Positions 16,760 through 23,260 of a stretch of 64,000 bases of DNA are shown here, piece by piece (the stretch's first letter is position 1; every line of letters starts with the position of its first letter). The stretch lies in NCBI RefSeq assembly GCF_016862575.1, contig NZ_BONF01000011.1, positions 186,001 to 250,000 on the forward strand, given 5' to 3'. This stretch comes from Catellatospora bangladeshensis. GTDB lineage: Bacteria; Actinomycetota; Actinomycetes; Mycobacteriales; Micromonosporaceae. A program made the translations under genes and the position numbers. The notes under the pieces were generated by a model. That model searched no databases. It was not told the origin of the DNA and was given only the letters and a program-made list of their open reading frames with translations.

Positions 16760-17230
16760 ATGCCCGTCGAGATCGAACGCAAGTACCTGGTCCGCGACGA
16801 CGGCTGGCGTGCGGAGGTGACCGGGTCCAGCTCGCTGCGCCAGGGTTACCTGTCCACGGAGCCGGAGCGCACGGTGCGGGTGCGGCTCGTGGACGGCCGG
16901 ACCGGTTACCTGACGATCAAGGGGAAGCGGGTCGGCGACGCCCGGCCCGAGTACGAGTACGACATCCCGGCCGCCGACGCCGCGTTCCTGCTCGACCACC
17001 TGTGCCTGCGGCCGCTGATCGAGAAGGAGCGTCACACGCTCGGCCGCACGCCGGGCGACTGGACGGTCGACGTCTTCGGCGGCGACAACGAGGGCCTGGT
17101 GCTGGCCGAGGTCGAGCTGCCCGAGGGGGTGGAGGCACCCCCGGCGCCGTCCTGGGCGGGCACCGACGTGACCGAGGACGACCGGTACGCGAACTCCTAC
17201 CTCCAGAACCATCCCTACCGCTCCTGGTAG
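16760..17230 (+). CDS. CYTH-domain triphosphatase
   Basis: 156 residues. The N-terminal ExExK signature is VEIERKYLV, followed by basic strands RTVRVRLVDGRTGYLTIKGK and acidic EYEYDIP and VLAEVELP, as in inorganic triphosphatases and thiamine-triphosphatase-like CYTH enzymes. It probably hydrolyses inorganic tripolyphosphate in the cytoplasm with Mg or Mn. GAGGAG overlaps the stop of the GNAT-DUF402 gene, so the two are almost certainly co-translated. Confidence 0.9.
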   Translation: MPVEIERKYLVRDDGWRAEVTGSSSLRQGYLSTEPERTVRVRLVDGRTGYLTIKGKRVGDARPEYEYDIPAADAAFLLDHLCLRPLIEKERHTLGRTPGDWTVDVFGGDNEGLVLAEVELPEGVEAPPAPSWAGTDVTEDDRYANSYLQNHPYRSW

Positions 17231-17339
17231 GCCGCAGCGCTGAGTGGGCATTGTCACGTGATTGTCGTCATCCCTGCCGGATGTGGACGAGGTCGCACCC
17301 ACGCCGCACAATGGACCACCCAGCGAAAGGACCTTGATC

Positions 17340-17654
17340 ATGTCCCGGTTCCCTGAGGTCATCGAGCGGATGGCGACCGAACCCGAGTTCGCCGCCCACG
17401 CACGCGCCCACCCCGACGAGGTCACCGCCGAGTACGGGCTGAGCCCAGCCGAGGCCGCCCAGATGCTGGCGCTCACCGACGCCGGCTCCGGCGGCCCGAC
17501 CGAGCTGGACCAGCGCATCTCCAAGAGCGGCATCGGCAGCGGCGGGCTGGCCGGGCTGCTCGCCGCGCTGGACAAGCCGAAGAAGGACGACGAGGAGCAC
17601 GCCACCGACCGGCCGCTGGGGCGCTGGGTCGGGCCCGGCAGCACCGACAAGTGA
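17340..17654 (+). CDS. Small acidic protein with RiPP-leader-like N-terminus
   Basis: 104 residues; AAAGGA before the ATG at 17340. The N-terminal half (FPEVIERMATEPEFAAHARA, then EVTAEYGLSPAEAAQMLAL) looks like the leader part of Nif11/Franean1_4349-type precursor peptides or LigA-like domains: short helix, EPEF block, YGLSPxEAxxML helix. The C-terminal half has a Gly/Ser segment (SGIGSGGLAGLLAAL) and an acidic/basic tail. No Cys is present and no modification enzyme is encoded nearby, so a modified-peptide role is only a suggestion. Convergent with the phosphate transport pair. Confidence 0.65.
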   Translation: MSRFPEVIERMATEPEFAAHARAHPDEVTAEYGLSPAEAAQMLALTDAGSGGPTELDQRISKSGIGSGGLAGLLAALDKPKKDDEEHATDRPLGRWVGPGSTDK

Positions 17655-17655
17655 G

Positions 17656-18294
17656 TCAGAGGCTGCGCTTGAGCATCGCGTCGGCGAGCGCGTCGGCGCA
17701 CTCGGCCAGGCGCAGCCCCACCACGTCCAGCCGCCGCAGCAGCTCCCGCTGCTTGAGCACCCCGGCGGTGATCTCGCCGCTGAGCACCTCGGCCAGCCCC
17801 TGGGCGTAGAGGTGGCGCACCCGGCCCGAGCGCTTGTGCGCGGCCAGCGCCGCCTCGGCGGCCTCGGCCGGGCGGTCGACCAGCCGGTCCAGGGCCCGGC
17901 GCAGGTCGCGCAGCCCGATGGCGACCTGCTCCAGCATCGCCACCGCGCCGTGACCGGGGCGTACGCCGTAGAGGTCGGTCTCGCGTACGTAGTCGCGCAG
18001 GTAGTCCAGCACGTCGTCGACGGACCGGGACACCCGGAACAGGTCCTCCCGGTCGATCGGGGTGGCCAGCGTCGCCGCCAGCTCGGCGACCAGCCGCCCG
18101 CGGTGGGCGTCGCCGTCGTGCTCGATCTCGGCGATGCGCAGCCGCGCCAGCGGCGGCTCCACCTCCCCGATGGTCACCGCGACGGCCAGCGCCACGCCCT
18201 CCAGCGCCGCGTCGACCTGCGCCACCACGATCGCCAGCACCCGTTTGGGGGCACGGCCCGCGAGGTCGTCGAACACCCGCCGCAGCCTGATCAT
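17656..18294 (-). CDS. DUF47/PhoU-like phosphate transport accessory protein
   Basis: 212 residues, mostly helical (MIRLRRVFDDLAGRAPKRVL, then ELAATLATPIDREDLFRVSR). The pattern TPIDREDLFRVSRSVDDVLD is diagnostic for DUF47 proteins, whose fold is like PhoU. Its ATG overlaps the end of the PiT transporter gene (ATGA), so they are translationally coupled. DUF47 proteins act on the cytoplasmic side, probably controlling PiT activity. Confidence 0.9.
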   Translation of the reverse strand: MIRLRRVFDDLAGRAPKRVLAIVVAQVDAALEGVALAVAVTIGEVEPPLARLRIAEIEHDGDAHRGRLVAELAATLATPIDREDLFRVSRSVDDVLDYLRDYVRETDLYGVRPGHGAVAMLEQVAIGLRDLRRALDRLVDRPAEAAEAALAAHKRSGRVRHLYAQGLAEVLSGEITAGVLKQRELLRRLDVVGLRLAECADALADAMLKRSL

Positions 18295-19256
18295 CCGACC
18301 CCCCGCAGCGCCAGCCCGGCCGCGCAGCCAAGCGCCAGCGACGCCGGCAGCGTGATCAGCCAGGCGGTGAGCACCGGCATGGCGAACTGCCAGCGCACCC
18401 GGCGCAGCCCGGTGCTGGCTCCGGCGCCGACCAGCCCGGCCGTGGCGGACTGGGTCATGCTGACCGGTACGCCGATGCCCGCCCCGCCGAGCACCGCGGT
18501 GGACGCGGCGATCCCGGCCGACACCGTGGTCCACGAGCGCGGCGGGGTCAGGCCGCCGGCCGCGCCGAGCGCCATGCGCCGCAGGCTCGCCACCGCCCCG
18601 GCGGCGAACACCAGCGCCGTCCCGCACAGCAGCAGCAGCGGCGGAGCCTGCATGCCCGGCGCCCGGTGCGCGACCCCGACGGCCACGCCGACCACGGCGA
18701 ACATCTTCTGGCCGTCGTTGGCGGCATACGCCAGGCTCTGCCCGGCGAACGTGGTCACGTGCGCCAGGCGCAGCGCCCCGGGCAGCCGGGAGGTGCTGGG
18801 CAGCCGCCGGGCGGCCAGCCCGATGAGGTAGCCGAGGCCGCCGCCGATCAGCGGCGCGACCGCCGCGACGGCCAGCACCACGGCCAGCGTCGCCCAGTGC
18901 GGCGGCACCCCGAGCCCGGCGCCGACCCCGGCCAGCCCGCCGAGCACCGCCAGGGTGACGCTGGTGGGCACGCCGCGCCAGGTCAGCACCAGCACCAGGG
19001 CCAGCGCCACGCCGACCCCGGCGAGCACCACCAGCGGCCCGCGGTTGCCCGCGGCGACCAGCCGGTCGGTGAAGGTGTGCGCCACGGCCAGCCCGAACAG
19101 CGCCGGTCCGGCCACGATCGCGGCCAGCAGCACCGCCAGCACGGCGTAGAGGGGCAGCTCCCGCTGGCGCAGCCCGAACGCGAGCAGGGCCGCGCCGTCG
19201 TTGGCGCCGCAGACGAAGACGAACCCGGTGGCCAGCATCGCGAAACCGAACGCCAC
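18291..19256 (-). CDS. pit: PiT-family inorganic phosphate transporter
   Basis: 321 residues, about ten TM helices, starting at GTG with GGAGGTGG upstream. The family motifs GANDG (about 18-22) and AANDGQK (about 177-183) are present, as is the GVPVSMTQ segment. Low-affinity phosphate import driven by proton or cation symport. It is first in a two-gene operon with DUF47. Metal-phosphate transport is typical of the family. Confidence 0.92.
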   Translation of the reverse strand: MAFGFAMLATGFVFVCGANDGAALLAFGLRQRELPLYAVLAVLLAAIVAGPALFGLAVAHTFTDRLVAAGNRGPLVVLAGVGVALALVLVLTWRGVPTSVTLAVLGGLAGVGAGLGVPPHWATLAVVLAVAAVAPLIGGGLGYLIGLAARRLPSTSRLPGALRLAHVTTFAGQSLAYAANDGQKMFAVVGVAVGVAHRAPGMQAPPLLLLCGTALVFAAGAVASLRRMALGAAGGLTPPRSWTTVSAGIAASTAVLGGAGIGVPVSMTQSATAGLVGAGASTGLRRVRWQFAMPVLTAWLITLPASLALGCAAGLALRGVG

Positions 19257-19380
19257 CGCCGACCACCTCCGACCTGCACCAGGAATTCACCGTACTTGAT
19301 CAACTAGGGAGTGACGGCGTGAATCCTGATTGCCGCTCCAGCGGGTGATCCCTTAACGTCACCGGTCGGGAGGAACACAG

Positions 19381-20112
19381 ATGGCGAAGCTGAACCAGAT
19401 CATCGCGGTGGAGAAGGGCGTCAAGTCCCGCTCGTTCCAGGACCTGACCGAGGCCCACCACGCCGTGCAGAAGCAGGCGCTGCTGTCCGGCATCTCGCGG
19501 ACGTACCAGGCCAAGGACGAGGAGGGCGAGCAGCTGCCGCCCGAGTCGACCAAGGTCCAGACCCGCGCCGAGGACGTGCTGCGCCAGATCGGCACCACGC
19601 TGACCCGGCTGTTCGACGTCACCGCGACCAAGGACTCGACGAACTGCGTGGCCAAGGCCGACGTGAAGGTCGACGACCGGGTGCTGCTGTCCGACGTGCC
19701 GGTGACGTACCTGCTGTTCCTGGAGAAGCAGCTCACCGACCTGCACACCTTCGTCAAGAAGCTGCCGGTGCTCGACGCCGCCGAGTCGTGGGTGTTCAGC
19801 GAGTCGGCCGACTGCTGGTCGACCGAGCCGGTGCGCACCATCCGTACCAAGAAGGTGCCCCGCAACCACGTCAAGGCCGAGGCGACCGAGAAGCACCCGG
19901 CCCAGGTCGAGGTGTACTACGAGGACATCGCGGTGGGCTACTGGACCACGGTGAAGTTCTCCGGCGCGCTGCCGGCCAAGCGGGTGTCGACGCTGCTGGA
20001 GCGGGTGGAGAAGCTGCAACAGGCGGTCAAGTTCGCCCGCGAGGAGGCCAACAACGCCGAGGCGGTCGACCAGCGCGTCGGCGACCGCGTCTTCGGCTAC
20101 CTGTTCGCCTGA
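19381..20112 (+). CDS. Conserved protein of unknown function upstream of the permuted tRNA-like genes
   Basis: 243 residues; GGGAGGA 6 bases before the ATG. It begins MAKLNQIIAVEKGVKSRSFQ and is rich in charged helices, without signal peptide or membrane span. I recall similar proteins (MAKLNQIIAxEKGVK...) in actinobacteria and their phages, annotated as an uncharacterised family (I believe DUF7873), but cannot confirm this here. Notable blocks: SRTYQAKDEEGEQLPPES, LFDVTATKDSTNCVAKADV, PVTYLLFLEKQLTDLHTFV, VKFAREEANNAEAVDQRVG. A hairpin follows 8 bases after the stop, then two tRNA-like genes. The context suggests a role linked to those RNAs (inference). Confidence 0.8.
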   Translation: MAKLNQIIAVEKGVKSRSFQDLTEAHHAVQKQALLSGISRTYQAKDEEGEQLPPESTKVQTRAEDVLRQIGTTLTRLFDVTATKDSTNCVAKADVKVDDRVLLSDVPVTYLLFLEKQLTDLHTFVKKLPVLDAAESWVFSESADCWSTEPVRTIRTKKVPRNHVKAEATEKHPAQVEVYYEDIAVGYWTTVKFSGALPAKRVSTLLERVEKLQQAVKFAREEANNAEAVDQRVGDRVFGYLFA

Positions 20113-20120
20113 CCCAGACT

Positions 20121-20140
20121 CCCCCGCCGGAGGGCGGGGG
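20121..20140 (+). terminator. Hairpin after the 19381 gene
   Basis: CCCCCGCC, loop GGAG, GGCGGGGG: an 8-bp perfect G/C stem without a T-run. It could end the upstream message or separate it from the tRNA-like RNAs. Confidence 0.6.
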
Positions 20141-20183
20141 TGCGCGAGGAGCGCAAGCTGAAGCTGAAGCCGAAGCTGACGAA

Positions 20184-20267
20184 CGCGGTCCCAGTGCGGG
20201 TTCGAATCCCGCCCTCTGCACCACCTGCGGAGGTAGCCCAAGCCTGGCAGAGGCAGCCGCGTATCAA
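20184..20267 (+). tRNA. Circularly permuted tRNA-like gene 1 (3' half before 5' half)
   Basis: Order on the DNA: anticodon-stem 3' strand (CGCGG, 20184-20188), T-arm GCGGG-TTCGAAT-CCCGC (20196-20212), acceptor 3' strand CCTCTGC (20213-20219), A73 and CCA (20220-20223), 3 more bases, acceptor 5' strand GCGGAGG (20227-20233), TA, D-arm with GCC/GGC stem and GG in the loop (20236-20254), anticodon-stem 5' strand (CCGCG, 20257-20261). The acceptor strands pair over all 7 bp, with G-U at the third pair. The anticodon stem can extend to 7 bp. A GTATCAA follows the 5' half and could give T33, but the anticodon is not certain. Confidence 0.65.
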
Positions 20268-20336
20268 ACTCAGACTCTCGCTCGAAGCTCAGCATTCGCC
20301 GCCGATCGCCGGATCGACCACGTACGGGCGAAAGGG

Positions 20337-20415
20337 CTCCCGAGTTGCCGGTTCAAGTCCGGCCCGCTCCTCTCCACGGGGCGGTAGTCCAATAGGCAGG
20401 ACGCGGGAGAGATGA
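20337..20415 (+). tRNA. Circularly permuted tRNA-like gene 2
   Basis: Order: anticodon-stem 3' strand TCCCG (20338-20342), variable loop AGTT, T-arm GCCGG-TTCAAGT-CCGGC (20347-20363), acceptor 3' strand CCGCTCC (20364-20370), 7-nt loop TCTCCAC, acceptor 5' strand GGGGCGG (20378-20384), TA, D-arm GTCC-AATAGGCA-GGAC (20387-20402), G26, anticodon-stem 5' strand CGGGA (20404-20408). All 7 acceptor and 5 anticodon-stem pairs form, again with G-U at pair 3-70; a sixth pair G20409-C20337 extends the stem. No CTnnnAA anticodon loop is visible on either side, so the product may not decode. Confidence 0.65.
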
Positions 20416-20467
20416 CGACTGACCTGTGCGGTTAAACGTGCCGGCGTGTGCAATTCGGTGGCACAGC

Positions 20468-20500
20468 GAGGCCCGGGGGATGGACATTCCCCCGGGCCTC
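20468..20500. terminator. Strong hairpin between the tRNA-like genes and the propeller gene
   Basis: GAGGCCCGGGGGA and TCCCCCGGGCCTC form 13 perfect pairs around TGGACAT. It touches the stop codon of the minus-strand gene at 20499, so it can serve as a terminator for both directions. Confidence 0.75.
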
Positions 20501-21806
20501 ACCACGTGATACGCCAGATCACCAGCTGGTCGTCGTACCTGCAGGCCAGCCGCTGCCGTGCGAACCAGCAGCCGGCCGGGTCCGAGCGCACCGCGCCGAG
20601 CACCCTGACCTGCCCGTCCTCGACCCGCGCGAGCTGCAGCGCGCCGGGAACACGGCGCACCAGCAGCAGCTCGGAGCCGTCGGAGTCCATCAGCACCCCC
20701 CAGCCGTCGAGGTCCCGCAGCGTACGCCCGTCGGCCGGGTCGATCAGCCGCCCGGCGGTCGGGACGTGGGCGACCTGCTGGTCCACGCCGAGCTCGGTCG
20801 GCTCGTCATAGCGGAGGGTGACCGCCCCGGTCCCCGTGACCACGAGCTGCTCCAGCGCGCCGAGCCGGTAGCGCACCGCACGGGTGTCCGGGTCCAGCAC
20901 CGCGACCGGCCGCCGCTCGCCGTCGATCTCGCAGAGGTACGGCCCGCACGGATAGCGCAGCGTGTCCTCCGGTCCGCCGATCTCGCGCAGCGTCCGGTTG
21001 TCGTACCGGATCTCCCGCCGCACGCCGCCGTCCTCAGCCGAGACCAGCAGCATCCCGTCGTAGACCTGCGCGTTCTCGGGCGTGCCGGGCGGGAACGCGA
21101 CCGTGCCGGTCCGCAGCACCCTGCCGTCGGGCAGGCCGTACACGGTGAACCGGCCCTGCTGCGAGATCGACCACGCCTCACCCGTGGTGGCGTCGGCGCC
21201 GGCGTAGGGCGTTCCGCGCAGGGTCCACCGGATCCGCCCGGTCCGCAGTTCGCGGATCCGCGCCTCCGTGGGCGACAGCGCCGGCCGGTCCGCATCGCCG
21301 TCGGGCTCTTCGCGCGCCGGATACGCCAGGGCCAGCTCGCCGATGGCGTGGACCATCCCCCGGGAACTCCAGAGTGTGCTTCCCGTCGCCACATCCGTCA
21401 CGGTCGTCATGGTGCGGCCTTCGCCGAAGTAGTCGCCCTCGTAGAGGAGCAGTACTCCCGGCACGCCCGCCGGCACCTCGGCCAGGTGCAGGCCGGGGCC
21501 CGCCGCCGGGCGGCGCCAGCGCCGCGAGCCGTCCGCCAGCTCGTACGCCGAGATCTCGCGGGCGTCACCCACCAGCAGCAGCTCGCCCACCTGCATGATC
21601 GTCATGGGACCGCCGGCCGGGTCGATCGCCACGGCGCGGGCCTGCGTCACCAGCGGGCGCTGCGGCGCCGAGGCAGTCGGCAGCGCGGCGAGCACCACCG
21701 CGACGGCGGCGGCGAACCACCTTGCCCAGCGGCCCGGCGGCGGAAGGTCGCGGCCGGTGCTCGGCTCCGCGCCCGCCTCGCCCAGCTCGATGACCTCCTG
21801 CGTCAT
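20499..21806 (-). CDS. Membrane-anchored PQQ-like beta-propeller protein
   Basis: 435 residues from the ATG at 21806. A single TM segment near 27-46 (RWFAAAVAVVLAALPTASA) precedes an extracytoplasmic domain of about 390 residues with repeated blade-like motifs typical of PQQ/WD-like propellers (GELLLVGDAREISAYELADG, TDVATGSTLWSSRG, LRTGRIRWTLRG, LPDGRVLRTGTV, DPDTRAVRYRLG). Cys pairs (PCGPYLCEID) suggest a disulfide outside the cell. Such proteins usually act as scaffolds or sensors; nothing here gives a partner. Third codon positions are strongly G/C, supporting this frame. Confidence 0.8.
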   Translation of the reverse strand: MTQEVIELGEAGAEPSTGRDLPPPGRWARWFAAAVAVVLAALPTASAPQRPLVTQARAVAIDPAGGPMTIMQVGELLLVGDAREISAYELADGSRRWRRPAAGPGLHLAEVPAGVPGVLLLYEGDYFGEGRTMTTVTDVATGSTLWSSRGMVHAIGELALAYPAREEPDGDADRPALSPTEARIRELRTGRIRWTLRGTPYAGADATTGEAWSISQQGRFTVYGLPDGRVLRTGTVAFPPGTPENAQVYDGMLLVSAEDGGVRREIRYDNRTLREIGGPEDTLRYPCGPYLCEIDGERRPVAVLDPDTRAVRYRLGALEQLVVTGTGAVTLRYDEPTELGVDQQVAHVPTAGRLIDPADGRTLRDLDGWGVLMDSDGSELLLVRRVPGALQLARVEDGQVRVLGAVRSDPAGCWFARQRLACRYDDQLVIWRITW

Positions 21807-21940
21807 GGCCCACCCCCGCGCCCGAACGCCACACTGACCAGGTCCGTTCCGGTGCGCGGGCCGCACAGCGACCGGCGCACCGCAACGGCAGCCTAGTCCG
21901 GTATGGACTGTCCGGTGGTCCCGCGCCGGGACCGGCAGGC

Positions 21941-23260
21941 TCACCAGGCGCTGCGGCAGGCCGTGTTGGCCACTCCCTTCGCCGCCCCGGTGACGGTGTT
22001 GTCGCAGGCCACGACGTTGTTCGCGACCGGGGTGAGGTGGAAGCCCCAGCCCGGCCCGTCGACGGCGGCGGTGTTGGCGGTGAACACGTTGTCGTCGCCC
22101 CAGCCGTCGGCGGCCTGGTGCGTCTGGAAGCCGTCGCCGCGCGAGTGCCGCCCGGTGTTGCCCTTGATGAGCCAGCCGTTGCCCTTCACGTCGACCCAGG
22201 AGTCGGCGTACGAGCCGGTCATCGCGGCGCCGTCGAAGGTGTTGCCGGTCAGCTGCCCGCCGGTGGTGCCCTCCTTGATGTCGACCGGCTCGGCGGTGGT
22301 GCCGCTGATCCGGTTGCCGCGGATCACGTTGCGGTCGCTGCGGTCGGGCTTGCAGCCGGTGTAGTCGCACCAGTTCGACTTCGCCGTGCCGATGTAGACG
22401 CCCTCGCCGTAGGAGGGCTTGCGCAGGCCGGTGTCGCGTATCGTGCTGGTCTGCACCAGGTTGTCGGAGCTGAAGCGGCGCAGGTGGATCGCCTCGTCGC
22501 CGATGTGCTCGACGGTCAGCTCGGTGAGCACCGCGTGGCTGGTGTCGTCGAGCATGACGCCCTTCTGCGCGTTGCGCACGGTGAACCCGGTCAGCCGCCA
22601 GTGGTCGGCCCCGTCGAGGTGCAGCGCGTACCCCTTGCTCGTGCCGCCGCCGTCGAGCACCGCCCCCGGCCCGCCGCACAGGTGGATCGGCCGGTCCTTC
22701 GTGCCGGGCTCCTCGGCGGTGAAACGGCCCCGGTACACGCCGTCGCGCAGCCGGATGCTGTCGCCGGGCTTCGCGTCGTCCAGCGCGTCAGCCAGCTCGT
22801 CCGCGTCGCCGACGGTGATGGTGGGCTGCGGGCAGGCGGTCGCGCTCGCGGCCGACCACGGCCAGGGCAGCGCGGCCGCGGGCGACGCGTCAACGGTGGG
22901 AGCCGCTGCCTGCCGGGCCGGGGCGGCTTCGGGACCGCCGCACGCGGCCGGGACCGCGAGCAGCGCGCAGACCACGGCGACGGCCGCCGCGCCCCGGGCG
23001 GGGCGCATCACCCGGGCGGCGCTGGGGCGGTCCGGCCATACCCCCGCGCGGCGCAGCGGAGGCGGCGCGGTTGCCTGTGCCAGGCGCAGCACCGGCACGA
23101 CGCAGGTCAGCTGCAGCAGCCGCGCGGCGGCGGACGGGGCGCGGTGGATGCCACGCCCGCGCGGGCGCCGCAGGTCGCCGTGGCTCACCAGGTCGCCGCG
23201 GGTCATCTGGTCACGGCGGTTCATCGGCTCACGAAGGCCGGTCCGGTCGCGGCGGATCAT
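21941..23260 (-). CDS. Right-handed beta-helix (pectate-lyase-like) protein of the exopolysaccharide cassette
   Basis: 439 residues if started at 23260, where ATG overlaps the upstream stop (ATGA). The 84-residue N-terminal extension has strong G/C third positions, so it is probably translated; an alternative start at 23008 puts a signal peptide (GAAAVAVVCALLAVPAACGG) right at the N-terminus. The rest is a parallel beta-helix: DSIRLRDGVYRGRF, LTGFTVRNAQKGVMLDDTSH, LTVEHIGDEAIHLRRFSSDN, NVIRGNRISGT, LTGNTFDGAAMTGSYADSWV. This is the layout of polysaccharide lyases family 1/9-like and chondroitinase-B-like proteins. Likely trims or modifies the polymer made by the adjacent synthase. Confidence 0.8.
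   Translation of the reverse strand: MIRRDRTGLREPMNRRDQMTRGDLVSHGDLRRPRGRGIHRAPSAAARLLQLTCVVPVLRLAQATAPPPLRRAGVWPDRPSAARVMRPARGAAAVAVVCALLAVPAACGGPEAAPARQAAAPTVDASPAAALPWPWSAASATACPQPTITVGDADELADALDDAKPGDSIRLRDGVYRGRFTAEEPGTKDRPIHLCGGPGAVLDGGGTSKGYALHLDGADHWRLTGFTVRNAQKGVMLDDTSHAVLTELTVEHIGDEAIHLRRFSSDNLVQTSTIRDTGLRKPSYGEGVYIGTAKSNWCDYTGCKPDRSDRNVIRGNRISGTTAEPVDIKEGTTGGQLTGNTFDGAAMTGSYADSWVDVKGNGWLIKGNTGRHSRGDGFQTHQAADGWGDDNVFTANTAAVDGPGWGFHLTPVANNVVACDNTVTGAAKGVANTACRSAW

Larger units (their letters stand above)
20113..20498 (+). other. 386-bp non-protein region with the permuted tRNA-like pair
   Basis: Besides the two tRNA-like genes it has a leader with three AAGCTG/one AAGCCG hexamers in tandem (20155-20178), a small TGCGC-GAGGA-GCGCA hairpin (20141-20155), a 69-base spacer (20268-20336) and a 3' trailer ending in a strong hairpin at 20468-20500. 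The whole block could be one transcript running rightwards from or through the 19381 gene. Confidence 0.55.

Noticed and set aside
20113-20430. Ordinary, merely degraded tRNA genes
   Set aside because: Attempting to pair 5' half 1 with 3' half 2 gives mismatched acceptor and anticodon stems, whereas permuted pairing is complete for both; so decay of normal genes is a poorer explanation. I kept the possibility that they are non-functional.
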